A stretch of 8,534 bases of DNA, from positions 1-8,534 of the forward strand of contig NZ_CALLYO010000250.1 of NCBI RefSeq assembly GCF_937858865.1, in the 5' to 3' direction. A model generated the notes under the pieces. It saw only the letters and a program-made list of their open reading frames with translations. It was not told the DNA's origin and did not search any database. Made by a program: the position numbers and the translations under genes. This DNA is from an uncultured Amaricoccus sp. (GTDB lineage: Bacteria; Pseudomonadota; Alphaproteobacteria; Rhodobacterales; Rhodobacteraceae). This document shows positions 1 to 7,104 of the stretch, piece by piece (the stretch's first letter is position 1; every line of letters starts with the position of its first letter).

Positions 1-601
1 GGGCGGGATCGGGACCGACGAGGGGCACAAGTCGTTCGACGAGGTGGCCGCCGGCATCGCGGCGGCGGTCGACGAGCTGCTCGCCGACCCGGCCCGTGCG
101 GCCGGCGTGGCCGGCGCCATCGCCAATCCGGCCACGCTCGAGCGCGTCGCCGCGGCGCGCGGGCTCGGGCGGGTGGTGCGCGACAGCGCGCCGCTCGCCG
201 AGGGGCGCAGCGCCACCCCGCTGATCGTCGCGGTCGATGCCGCCGACGAGGCGGCCTATGGCGAGGAGCGATTCGGGCCGATCGCCTTCCTGGTGGCGGT
301 CGGGGATGCCGACGAGGGGATCGCGCGGGCCGCGGCGCTCGCCCGGCGCAAGGGCGCGATCACCGCGGCGCTCTACGACACCGACGAGGCGCGCATCCTG
401 CGCGCCGCCGACGCCTTCGGGCGGGCGGGGGTGAACCTCTCGGTCAACCTGACCGGGAACATCTTCGTCAACCAGTCCGCCGCCTTCTCGGACTTCCACG
501 TCACCGGCCTCAACCCGGCCGGCAACGCCAGCCTGACCGACGGAGCCTTCGTCGCCGGCCGCTTCGTGCGGGCGATGTGGCGCCGGCCGGTTGCCGCCTG
601 A
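1..601 (+). CDS. paaN: PaaN-type phenylacetate-degradation aldehyde dehydrogenase, C-terminal part
   Basis: This is the C-terminal ~199 residues of an aldehyde dehydrogenase superfamily protein. The frame is open to the left edge (first whole codon at base 2), so the gene starts outside the window; the GTG at 44 is internal. Visible signs are the aldehyde-dehydrogenase motif EERFGPIAF (bases 263-289) and a C-terminal block reading NLTGNIFVNQSAAFSDFH then GNASLTDGAFVAGRF (bases about 446-560), wording I associate with the PaaN family (about 550 aa) rather than generic aldehyde dehydrogenases. The catalytic cysteine and most of the NAD fold lie upstream and cannot be checked. PaaN proteins occur in phenylacetate (paa) clusters; their exact reaction is less settled than that of PaaZ, the ring-opening aldehyde dehydrogenase/hydratase. 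A 54-nt gap leads to the transporter binding-protein gene, suggesting cotranscription. The alternative is another aldehyde dehydrogenase subfamily. The family call is by pattern memory. Confidence 0.8.
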   Translation, partial: GGIGTDEGHKSFDEVAAGIAAAVDELLADPARAAGVAGAIANPATLERVAAARGLGRVVRDSAPLAEGRSATPLIVAVDAADEAAYGEERFGPIAFLVAVGDADEGIARAAALARRKGAITAALYDTDEARILRAADAFGRAGVNLSVNLTGNIFVNQSAAFSDFHVTGLNPAGNASLTDGAFVAGRFVRAMWRRPVAA

Positions 602-643
602 ACTTCGCCGCCTGACTCAAGCCAGCAACCTGAAGAACCCAAC

Positions 644-650
644 GGGAGGA
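644..650 (+). promoter_or_regulatory. Strong ribosome binding site of the binding-protein gene
   Basis: GGGAGGA lies 5 nt before the ATG at 656. It is the strongest Shine-Dalgarno match in the operon, in keeping with the high translation usually needed for a periplasmic binding protein. It also supports 656 as the start. Confidence 0.75.
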
Positions 651-655
651 AACCC

Positions 656-1792
656 ATGAAGACCCTGACTGCGCTCGCCACCCTTGCCGCCCTCGGCCTC
701 GCCGGCACGGCCGGGGCCGAGATCCGCATCGGCGCCACGGTGTCCGAGACCGGCCCGGCCGCCTTTCTCGGCGACCCGGAGGCCAAGACGCTGAAGATGA
801 TGGTCGAGAAGCTGAATGCCGCCGGCGGCATCAACGGCGAGCAGATCGCGCTCACCCTCTACGACGACGGCGGCGACCCGAACAAGGCGCGCACCTTCGC
901 CACCCGCCTCGTCGAGGACGACGAGGTCGTCGCGATCATCGGCGGCACCACCACCGGCGCCTCGATGTCGATCATCCCGGTGGCCGAGGACGCCGAGATC
1001 CCGTTCATCTCGCTCGCCGGCGCGATCGAGATCATCGACCCGGTCAAGGAGTGGGTGTTCAAGACGCCGCACACCGACCGCATGGCCTGCCAGAAGATCT
1101 TCGAGGACATGCAGGCGCAGGGCATCAGCAAGATCGGCATGATCTCCGGCACCGACGGCTTCGGCGCCTCGATGCGCGCGCAGTGCCTCGAGGTGGTCGG
1201 CGACTACGGGATCGAGGTGCTGGCGGACGAGAGCTACGGCCCGACCGACGCCGACATGACCCCGCAGCTCACCAACATCAAGAACACCGCGGGGGTGCAG
1301 GCGGTGCTCAATCCCGGCTTCGGCCAGGGCCCGTCGGTGGTCACCCGCAACTTCCGGCAGCTCGCCATCGACCTGCCGCTCTACCAGAGCCACGGCGTCG
1401 CCTCGAAGGGCTTCATCGACCTCGCCGGCCCCGAGGCGGCCGAGGGCGTGCGGCTGCCGGGCACGGCGCTCCTCGTCGGCGACCTGCTCGCCGACGACGA
1501 CCCGCAGAAGCCGGTCGTGACGGCCTACGTCGAGGAGTACCAGGCCGCCTACGGCGAGGCGCCCTCGACCTTCGGCGGCTACGCCCACGACGCCTTCGCC
1601 ATCCTGGTCGACGCGCTGACCCGCGCGGGCTCGGCCGAGCCGGAGGCGATCCGCGACGCCATCGAGCAGACCGCGGGCCTCGCCGGCACCACCGGCGTCG
1701 TGACCATGACCCCGGAGGACCACCTCGGCTTCGACCTCTCGGCGTTCCGCATGCTCGAGATCAAGGACGGCGCCTGGACGCTGGTCCAGTAA
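656..1792 (+). CDS. Periplasmic substrate-binding protein of a Liv/HAAT-type ABC importer
   Basis: A 378-aa type I periplasmic binding protein (LivK/Peripla_BP_6 family) that would capture the ligand in the periplasm and hand it to the LivH/LivM-like permeases encoded next. Residues 1-21 form a classical Sec signal peptide (Lys at position 2, Ala/Leu-rich core, AGA before a likely cut ahead of EIRIG), leaving a mature protein of about 357 aa. There is no lipobox cysteine, so it should be soluble. The mature start (IRIGATVSETGPAAFLG), the hinge-region phrase AAGGINGEQI and IIGGTTTGASMSIIPVA are typical of the family. Two cysteines (about residues 145 and 177) could pair in the periplasm, which is unproven. 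The ligand is not readable from sequence: the family covers branched-chain amino acids, amides, urea and aromatic acids. The upstream paaN-like gene and downstream acyl-CoA enzyme favour an aromatic or other organic acid. The start is fixed by GGGAGGA 5 nt upstream. Confidence 0.93.
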   Translation: MKTLTALATLAALGLAGTAGAEIRIGATVSETGPAAFLGDPEAKTLKMMVEKLNAAGGINGEQIALTLYDDGGDPNKARTFATRLVEDDEVVAIIGGTTTGASMSIIPVAEDAEIPFISLAGAIEIIDPVKEWVFKTPHTDRMACQKIFEDMQAQGISKIGMISGTDGFGASMRAQCLEVVGDYGIEVLADESYGPTDADMTPQLTNIKNTAGVQAVLNPGFGQGPSVVTRNFRQLAIDLPLYQSHGVASKGFIDLAGPEAAEGVRLPGTALLVGDLLADDDPQKPVVTAYVEEYQAAYGEAPSTFGGYAHDAFAILVDALTRAGSAEPEAIRDAIEQTAGLAGTTGVVTMTPEDHLGFDLSAFRMLEIKDGAWTLVQ

Positions 1793-1801
1793 CCCGCCGG
1801 A

Positions 1802-1829
1802 CGCCCGGGGGCCTCTCTCCCCCCGGGCG
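1802..1829 (+). promoter_or_regulatory. Intercistronic GC hairpin after the binding-protein gene
   Basis: A perfect 10-bp inverted repeat (CGCCCGGGGG at 1802-1811, CCCCCGGGCG at 1820-1829) with an 8-nt pyrimidine loop CCTCTCTC. It starts 9 nt after the binding-protein stop and ends 37 nt before the LivH-like start. No T-run follows, so it is not a textbook intrinsic terminator. In transport operons such hairpins commonly protect the 3' end of the binding-protein mRNA or attenuate read-through, so that binding protein outnumbers permease. That role is inferred here; the stem itself is seen directly. Confidence 0.6.
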
Positions 1830-1852
1830 CCACCTTCCCCCGCCCTTTCGCT

Positions 1853-1856
1853 GGAG
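1853..1856 (+). promoter_or_regulatory. Ribosome binding site deciding the LivH-like start
   Basis: GGAG sits 10 nt before the ATG at 1867. This frame stays open far upstream, to about 1051, only because the high-GC binding-protein gene lacks stops in that frame. The site supports 1867 over the next in-frame ATG at 1879, which has no comparable purine stretch before it. Confidence 0.55.
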
Positions 1857-1866
1857 CTCGACGCCG

Positions 1867-2739
1867 ATGGCCGAACTCATGCAATTCCTCTTGTCCGGCG
1901 TGACCGTCGGCGCGGTCTACGCGCTGGTCGCCCTGGGCTTCACCATCATCTACAACGCCTCGGACGTCGTGAACTTCGCCCAGGGCGAGTTCGTGATGCT
2001 CGGCGGCATGATCACGGTCTTCGCCCACATGGCCGGCCTGCCGCTGCCGCTGGCCGCGCTCATCGCCATCGCCGGCACCGCCGCCGCGGGCGTCCTCCTC
2101 AACAAGCTCGCCATCGAGCCCGCCCGCGGCGCCCCGGTCGTCTCGCTCATCATCATCACCATCGGCGCCTCGATCTTCATCCAGGGCGTGGCGCAGCTCG
2201 TCTTCGACAAGCAGCTGCACCGCTTCCCGGCCTTCTCCGGCGACACGCCGATCCGCATCCTCGGCGCCACGATCCTGCCGCAGTCGCTCTGGGTCCTCGC
2301 CGGTGCCATCGCCGTCTTCGTCGGCCTCTGGGCCTTCTTCACCAAGACGCTGACCGGCCGCGCCGTCCTCGCCACCTCCAACAACCGCCTCGCGGCGCAG
2401 CTCGTCGGCATCAACACCAACTGGGTGATGACGCTCTCCTTCGCGCTCTCCGCCGCCATCGGCGCGCTCGCCGGCGTGCTCGTCACGCCGATCACCAACA
2501 TCAGCTACGGCGTCGGCATCGCCTACGCGCTCAAGGGCTTCGCCGGGGCGATGCTCGGCGGCATGGGCAGCCCGATCGGGGCGCTCGTCGGCGGCATCCT
2601 GCTCGGCCTGATCGAGGCGCTGACCGCGGGCTACCTGAGCTCGGTCTACAAGGACGCCGCCGCCTTCGTGGTGATCCTCGTCGTGCTCTTCGTGATGCCG
2701 CAGGGCCTCTTCGGCCGCAAGTCGACGGACCGGGTGTGA
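1867..2739 (+). CDS. livH: ABC importer permease, LivH-like
   Basis: A 290-aa inner-membrane permease of the branched-chain-amino-acid/HAAT family, one half of the translocation pore with the LivM-like protein encoded next. Hydrophobic segments can be placed at roughly residues 7-28, 42-57, 60-80, 91-113, 140-158, 186-207, 222-250 and 263-280. Family landmarks are VVNFAQGEFVMLGGM (residues 34-48, cf. the NLAHGE-type motif), the cytoplasmic coupling region around GRAVLATSNNRLAAQLVGI (164-182), GGMGSPIGALVGGILLG (231-247) and the common ending MPQGLFGRK. Length is normal for LivH. The stop is followed after 2 nt by the LivM-like ATG, so translation is probably coupled. The symbol names the family role; the substrate may not be leucine, isoleucine or valine, given the neighbouring catabolic genes. 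Confidence 0.93.
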   Translation: MAELMQFLLSGVTVGAVYALVALGFTIIYNASDVVNFAQGEFVMLGGMITVFAHMAGLPLPLAALIAIAGTAAAGVLLNKLAIEPARGAPVVSLIIITIGASIFIQGVAQLVFDKQLHRFPAFSGDTPIRILGATILPQSLWVLAGAIAVFVGLWAFFTKTLTGRAVLATSNNRLAAQLVGINTNWVMTLSFALSAAIGALAGVLVTPITNISYGVGIAYALKGFAGAMLGGMGSPIGALVGGILLGLIEALTAGYLSSVYKDAAAFVVILVVLFVMPQGLFGRKSTDRV

Positions 2740-2741
2740 CC

Positions 2742-3692
2742 ATGACCACGAAACGCGTCACGCTCCTCATCCTCGCGATCATCGTGATCGCCTCGCCCTT
2801 CTTCTTCCCGTCGAACTACTACTACCGCGTCGGCTCGCTGATCTTCGTCAACGGCCTCGCCGTCACCGGCATGGTGATCCTGATCGGCTACGCCGGGCAG
2901 ATCAGCCTCGGCCACGCCGGCTTCGCCGGGATCGGCGGCTACGCCTGCGCGCTGGCGCCGGTCCACCTCGGCCTCCACCCCGGCCTCGCCGCCATCCTCG
3001 GCGCCGCCATCTCCGGCGCGCTGGCCTGGGCGGTCGGCCGGCCGGTCCTCCGCCTCAAGGGCTACTACCTCGCGGTGGCGACGCTCGGCCTCGGCATCCT
3101 CGTCTCGATGGTGCTCGCCAACGAGGCCTGGCTGACCCGCGGGCCGGACGGCATCGAGGTGCCCGACCTCGGCCTCAACGACCTGCTCGAGGCGGTCGGC
3201 ATCGACCTCTCCAACTCGCAGTTCTGGTACTTCTTTTCCGGCCTCGTGCTGGTGATCGGCGCCTGGGTCGCGCTCAACCTCTACGACAGCCCGACCGGGC
3301 GCGCGCTCCGTGCGCTGCACGGCTCGGAGATCGCCGCCCGCACCGTCGGCATCGACGTCGCCCGGCTCAAGCTGCAGGCCTTCGTCATCTCGGCGATCTA
3401 CGCCTCGCTCTCGGGATCGCTGCTCGCCTTGCAGAACAAGTTCATCACCCCGGACGTCGCCGGCTTCATGCACTCGATCGAGATGGTCACCATGGCCGTG
3501 CTCGGCGGGGTGGGCTCGGTGCTCGGCGCCTTCTTCGGGGCGACGATCCTGACCACGCTGCCGCAGGTGCTGACCGTCTTCCAGGAGTACGAGCAGATCC
3601 TGCTCGGCCTGGTGATGATGCTCTGCATGATCTTCATGCGCGAGGGGCTGCTCCCGAGCATCCTGCGCGCGCTGAGGGGGAAAGACAAATGA
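2742..3692 (+). CDS. livM: ABC importer permease, LivM-like
   Basis: A 316-aa inner-membrane permease, partner of the LivH-like protein. Landmarks are an N-terminal hydrophobic helix, the conserved GYAGQISLGHAGFAGIGGY (residues 49-67), the coupling-helix region GRALRALHGSEIAARTVGID (186-205) and GGVGSVLGAFFGATILTTLP (255-274). Length matches the short LivM class, without the extra N-terminal helices of the E. coli protein. ATG 2742 is chosen, 2 nt after the LivH-like stop. A GTG at 2736 in the same frame would overlap the upstream gene by 4 nt and is possible but less usual. No strong Shine-Dalgarno precedes either, so translation probably depends on coupling. The 3' end overlaps the LivG-like gene in an ATGA arrangement. 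Confidence 0.92.
   Translation: MTTKRVTLLILAIIVIASPFFFPSNYYYRVGSLIFVNGLAVTGMVILIGYAGQISLGHAGFAGIGGYACALAPVHLGLHPGLAAILGAAISGALAWAVGRPVLRLKGYYLAVATLGLGILVSMVLANEAWLTRGPDGIEVPDLGLNDLLEAVGIDLSNSQFWYFFSGLVLVIGAWVALNLYDSPTGRALRALHGSEIAARTVGIDVARLKLQAFVISAIYASLSGSLLALQNKFITPDVAGFMHSIEMVTMAVLGGVGSVLGAFFGATILTTLPQVLTVFQEYEQILLGLVMMLCMIFMREGLLPSILRALRGKDK
3675..3680 (+). promoter_or_regulatory. Ribosome binding site of the LivG-like gene
   Basis: The purine run AGGGGG lies inside the end of the LivM-like gene, 8 nt before ATG 3689. It supports the 4-nt ATGA overlap start. Confidence 0.55.
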
Positions 3693-4474
3693 CCACGCTC
3701 CTCGAAGTCTCCGGGCTAGGCATCACCTTCGGCGGCCTCAAGGCGGTCAACGACGTGAGCTTCCGCGTCAACCCCGGCGAGATCGTCTCGGTCATCGGCC
3801 CGAACGGCGCCGGCAAGACCACGCTCTTCAACATGATCTCGGGGGTCTACATCCCGAGCGAGGGCAGCGTGAAGCTCGACGGCCAGGACGTGACCGGCTG
3901 GGACCCGTTCCTGCTCGCCCGCCGCGGCCTCTCCCGCACCTTCCAGAACCTGCAGATCTTCCAGACGATGACGGTGCTCGAGAACGCCGTCGCCGGCTTC
4001 CACCTGCAGGAGAAGGGGCCGCTGCTGGCCGACCTCCTGCACCTTCCCTCCATGAAGGCCCGCGCCCGCACGGCCGAGGCCGAGGCCCGCGCGCTCCTCG
4101 ACCGCGTCCGCCTCGGCAACGCCGCCGAGAAGGAGGCGAGTTCGCTCTCCTACGGCGCGCTGAAGCGGCTGGAGATCGCCCGGGCGCTGGCGCTGAAGCC
4201 GCGCGTCCTGCTCCTCGACGAGCCGGCGGCGGGCTGCAACGCGGTCGAGACCGAGGAGATCGACCACCTGATCGCCGAGGTCGCCGCCTCCGGCGTCGCC
4301 ATCCTGCTGGTGGAGCACGACATGAAGATGGTCATGCGCATCTCGAACCACATCGTCGTCCTCGACCACGGCGAGAAGATCGCCGAGGGCGAGCCGGCGG
4401 TGGTCAGCCGCGACCCCAAGGTCATCGAGGCCTATCTCGGCCCCGACTCGCAGGTGGAGGCGACCCATGCTTAA
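3689..4474 (+). CDS. livG: ABC importer ATPase, LivG-like
   Basis: A 261-aa cytoplasmic ATPase that pairs with the LivF-like protein to power import. Motifs are Walker A GPNGAGKTT (residues 37-45), Q-loop Gln86 in SRTFQNLQIF, signature loop LSYGALKR (153-160), Walker B VLLLDE (173-178) followed by PAAGCNAVETEE, and switch His210 in LLVEHDMKMV. The 40-residue insertion after the Q-loop is typical of LivG. The signature differs from canonical LSGGQ: Tyr replaces the first Gly and Ala-Leu sits where Gln-Gln is usual. The LSYG form is common in LivG proteins, whereas the ALK part appears restricted to a subgroup. All catalytic residues are present, so it should be active. It overlaps the LivM-like gene by 4 nt and the LivF-like gene by 8 nt. 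Confidence 0.94.
   Translation: MTTLLEVSGLGITFGGLKAVNDVSFRVNPGEIVSVIGPNGAGKTTLFNMISGVYIPSEGSVKLDGQDVTGWDPFLLARRGLSRTFQNLQIFQTMTVLENAVAGFHLQEKGPLLADLLHLPSMKARARTAEAEARALLDRVRLGNAAEKEASSLSYGALKRLEIARALALKPRVLLLDEPAAGCNAVETEEIDHLIAEVAASGVAILLVEHDMKMVMRISNHIVVLDHGEKIAEGEPAVVSRDPKVIEAYLGPDSQVEATHA
4453..4460 (+). promoter_or_regulatory. Ribosome binding site of the LivF-like gene
   Basis: GGTGGAGG lies within the end of the LivG-like gene, 6 nt before ATG 4467. It supports the 8-nt overlapping start. Confidence 0.6.
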
Positions 4475-5168
4475 CGTCGAGGGCCTGCGCTCGCGCTACG
4501 GCCGCATCGAGGTGCTGCACGGCATCGACCTCGCGGTCAATTCAGGGGAAATCGTCACCGTGGTCGGCGCCAACGGGGCCGGCAAGACGACGCTCTTGCG
4601 CTGCCTCTCCGGCGTGCAGCCGGTCACCGGGGGCACGATCACCTTCCGCGGCGAGAACTTCACCACGGTTCCCGCCTACAAGCGGCTCGGCCACGGCCTC
4701 GCCCAGTCGCCGGAGGGGCGGCAGATCTTCACCAACCTGACGGTGGAGGAGAACCTGCGCCTCGGCGCCTTCCTCTATGTCGACGACCGGGTGGAGAAGG
4801 ACATGGCGAACGCCTTCGCCATGTTCCCGATCCTGAAGGAGAAGCGCAACCTCGTCGCCGGCGGCCTCTCGGGCGGGCAGCAGCAGATGCTGGCGATCGC
4901 CCGCGCGCTGATGGGCCGGCCCTCCTGCCTGCTGCTCGACGAGCCGTCGATGGGCCTCGCGCCGATCATCGTCGCGCAGATCTTCGACGTGGTGAAGAGC
5001 ATGCGCGATCTCGACGTGACCGTGCTCCTCGTGGAGCAGAACGCCTTCGGCGCGCTGAAGATCGCCGACCGCGGCTATGTCCTCGAGACCGGCCGGGTCA
5101 CCATGGAGGGGGCGGCGGAGGAGCTGATCGCCGACCCGCGCATCCGCGAAGCCTACCTGGGGATCTGA
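4467..5168 (+). CDS. livF: ABC importer ATPase, LivF-like
   Basis: A 233-aa cytoplasmic ATPase, the second nucleotide-binding subunit of the importer. Motifs are Walker A GANGAGKTT (residues 34-42), Q-loop Gln80 in GLAQSPEGRQIF, canonical signature LSGGQQQ (134-140), Walker B CLLLDE (154-159) followed by PSMGLAPIIVAQIF, and LLVEQNAFGALKIADRGYVLETGR (split as 187-196 and 197-210). The switch position carries Gln191 instead of His, which is usual in LivF proteins (VEQN) and is not a defect. Length is the family norm. The stop is separated by one nucleotide from the start of the fused acyl-CoA enzyme, so the catabolic gene is almost certainly cotranscribed with the transporter. Confidence 0.95.
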   Translation: MLNVEGLRSRYGRIEVLHGIDLAVNSGEIVTVVGANGAGKTTLLRCLSGVQPVTGGTITFRGENFTTVPAYKRLGHGLAQSPEGRQIFTNLTVEENLRLGAFLYVDDRVEKDMANAFAMFPILKEKRNLVAGGLSGGQQQMLAIARALMGRPSCLLLDEPSMGLAPIIVAQIFDVVKSMRDLDVTVLLVEQNAFGALKIADRGYVLETGRVTMEGAAEELIADPRIREAYLGI

Positions 5169-5169
5169 T

Positions 5170-7104
5170 ATGCCCGTCTCCATCGCCCGCGAGGGCCGCG
5201 TCGCCGTCGTCACCGTCGACAACCCGCCGGTGAACGCCCTGAGCCAGGCCCTCCGCCAGTCCCTCTGGGACGCGGCGGAGGCGCTCGACGCCGACCCCGC
5301 GGTCGATGCCGTCGTGCTCCTCTGCGCGGGGCGCACCTTCATCGCCGGCGCCGACGTCACCGAGTTCGGCAAGCCGCCGCAGCCGCCGCACCTGCCCGAC
5401 CTCGTCGCCCGCATCGAGGCGGCGAGGAAGCCCTGGACCGCGGCCATCCACGGCTCGGCGCTGGGCGGGGGCTTCGAGGTGGCGCTCGCCTGCCGCTTCC
5501 GCGTCGCGCTGCCCTCGGCCTCGGTCGGCCTGCCGGAAGTGACGCTCGGCATCGTGCCGGGGGCAGGGGGGACGGTCCGGCTTCCCCGCCTCGTCCCGCC
5601 GACCGCCGCCGTCGAGCTCGTCACCACCGGCCGGCCGGTGAAGGCGCCGCAGGCGCTCGAGCTCGGGCTCGTCGACCGGATCGTCGAGGGCGACCTCCGC
5701 GCTGGCGCCGTCGCCTTCGCCGCCGCGCTTCCGCCGCTGCCGGCGCAGCTCCGCGAGCGCGCGCCGATCGCCGCCGAGCCCGGCTTCTGGGAGGAGGCCG
5801 AGACGGCGGTGAGAAAGGCGGCCCGCGGCGAGGCCGCGCCGCTGCGGGCGCTGGCCTGCCTGCGCCGCGCCACCGAGGCCGACTTCGACGCCGCCATGGC
5901 CTTCGAGCGCGAGACCTTCCTCGCGCTCCGCGCCTCCCCCGAGGCGGCCGCGCTGCGCCACGTCTTCTTCGCCGAGCGGGCCGCGGCGCGGCCGGCGTCG
6001 GTCAAGGGCGTGGAGCCGCGGCCGGTCCGCAGCGCCGCGGTGATCGGCGGCGGCACCATGGGGGCCGGCATCGCCGCCGCGCTGCGCGACGCCGGCCTGC
6101 CGGTGACGCTCGTCGAGCGCGACGCCGACGCGCTCGACCGCGGCCTCGCCACCCTGCGCGGCATCTTCGACGGCGCGGTGAAGCGCGGCCGCCTCTCCGA
6201 GGCCGACGCCGCCCGGCGCATGGCCGGCGTCGAGGGCAGCACCGACTACGCCGCGCTCGCCGACACCGACCTCGTCGTCGAGGCCGTCTTCGAGGACCTC
6301 GCCGTCAAGCGCGCCGTCTTCGAGCGGCTGGCGAGCGCCTGCCGGGCGGACGCGATCCTCGCGACCAACACCTCCTACCTCGACCCTCGCGCCATCGCCG
6401 AGGGCCTTCCCGATCCGTCGCGCTTCATCGGGCTGCACTTCTTCAGCCCGGCCAACGTGATGAAGCTGCTCGAGATCGTCCCGACGCCCGAGACGGCGCC
6501 CGAGACGCTGGCCACCGGCTTCGCCCTCGCCGCGAAGCTCCGCAAGATCCCGGTACAGGCCGGGATCTGCGACGGCTTCATCGGCAACCGAATCCTGAAG
6601 CGCTATCGGGCCGCCGCCGAGGCGCTGGTGCGGCGGGGCGTGGCGATCGCCGACATCGACGCCGCCATGCGCGCCTATGGCTTCGCCATGGGGCCGTTCG
6701 AGGCGCAGGATCTCGGCGGCCTCGACATCGCCTTCCTGCAGCGCGAGGGCGCCCGCCAGCGGGGCGAGGACGTCCCGGGGACGCTCGGCGACATCCTCGT
6801 GCGCGCCGGGCGCAAGGGCCAGAAGACCGGGGGAGGGTGGTACGACTACGCCCCGGGCGAGCGGCGGCCGCAGCCGTCGGCGGAGGTTGCGCGGCTCCTC
6901 GCCGGCGAGGTCCGCGCCGGCGACGCGCCGGCCGACATCGCGGGCCACCTCGTCGCCGAGATGGCGGCGGAGGGCGCGGCCATCCTCGCCGAAGGCATCG
7001 CGGCGCAGCCGTCAGACATCGACCTCGTCGAGATCCACGGCTACGGCTTCCCGCGCCGCCGCGGCGGACCCATGTTCCAGTCGGCCCTGGCAGCCGCCGG
7101 TTGA
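5170..7104 (+). CDS. Fused enoyl-CoA hydratase/3-hydroxyacyl-CoA dehydrogenase, short C-terminus
   Basis: A 644-aa cytoplasmic enzyme that hydrates 2-enoyl-CoA and oxidises the resulting 3-hydroxyacyl-CoA with NAD. Residues 1-190 are a crotonase domain: oxyanion-hole phrases RTFIAGADVTEF (55-66) and HGSALGGGFEVALA (94-107), with catalytic glutamates at 103 and 123 (GLPEVTLGIVPG). Residues about 285-465 are the Rossmann domain: GGGTMGAGIA (293-302), Asn400 and Ser402, catalytic His423 in GLHFFSPANVMKLLEIV, and Glu435. From 467 (CDGFIGNRI) comes the first C-terminal dehydrogenase domain. The second (about 588 onward) stops 7 residues after GGPMFQ, roughly 50 short of FadJ/peroxisomal-type proteins, which are usually near 700 aa. 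The start is 1 nt after the LivF-like stop, with GGGG at 5159-5162. In this context it may serve the hydratase and dehydrogenase steps done by PaaF and PaaH in phenylacetate breakdown; general fatty-acid oxidation is the alternative. Confidence 0.92.
   Translation: MPVSIAREGRVAVVTVDNPPVNALSQALRQSLWDAAEALDADPAVDAVVLLCAGRTFIAGADVTEFGKPPQPPHLPDLVARIEAARKPWTAAIHGSALGGGFEVALACRFRVALPSASVGLPEVTLGIVPGAGGTVRLPRLVPPTAAVELVTTGRPVKAPQALELGLVDRIVEGDLRAGAVAFAAALPPLPAQLRERAPIAAEPGFWEEAETAVRKAARGEAAPLRALACLRRATEADFDAAMAFERETFLALRASPEAAALRHVFFAERAAARPASVKGVEPRPVRSAAVIGGGTMGAGIAAALRDAGLPVTLVERDADALDRGLATLRGIFDGAVKRGRLSEADAARRMAGVEGSTDYAALADTDLVVEAVFEDLAVKRAVFERLASACRADAILATNTSYLDPRAIAEGLPDPSRFIGLHFFSPANVMKLLEIVPTPETAPETLATGFALAAKLRKIPVQAGICDGFIGNRILKRYRAAAEALVRRGVAIADIDAAMRAYGFAMGPFEAQDLGGLDIAFLQREGARQRGEDVPGTLGDILVRAGRKGQKTGGGWYDYAPGERRPQPSAEVARLLAGEVRAGDAPADIAGHLVAEMAAEGAAILAEGIAAQPSDIDLVEIHGYGFPRRRGGPMFQSALAAAG

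Noticed and set aside
44..46. GTG as the start of the first gene
   Set aside because: The same frame is open to the window edge and already reads family-like sequence (GTDEGHKSFDEV) before this codon, so the gene is simply cut by the edge.
593..615. Nine-base direct repeat GCCGCCTGA at 593-601 and 607-615, giving a duplicated stop-like end after paaN
   Set aside because: Too short to mean more than chance or a small slippage event in GC-rich DNA.
602..655. Possible promoter before the binding-protein gene
   Set aside because: No convincing -35/-10 pair in these 54 bases; cotranscription from upstream is simpler.
617..1723. Long reverse-strand open frame (368 codons) over the binding-protein gene
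   Set aside because: Arg/Gly/Asp/Val-rich low-complexity translation with no motif, antisense to a clear gene; stop-free frames are expected at this GC content.
1051..1866. Upstream extension of the LivH-like frame, suggesting a 562-aa fusion
   Set aside because: The extension is an out-of-frame Arg/Gly/Pro-rich reading of the binding-protein gene; the true start at 1867 has a GGAG site and the family N-terminus.
5030..5060. Missing switch histidine in the LivF-like ATPase (Gln191)
   Set aside because: VEQN at this position is the normal state in LivF proteins, so it is not a defect.
4542..6948. Two very long reverse-strand open frames (566 and 616 codons) over the LivF-like and fused-enzyme genes
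   Set aside because: Composition is Ser/Ala/Arg or Arg/Gly/Ala biased without recognisable domains, and the forward frames have complete motif sets.
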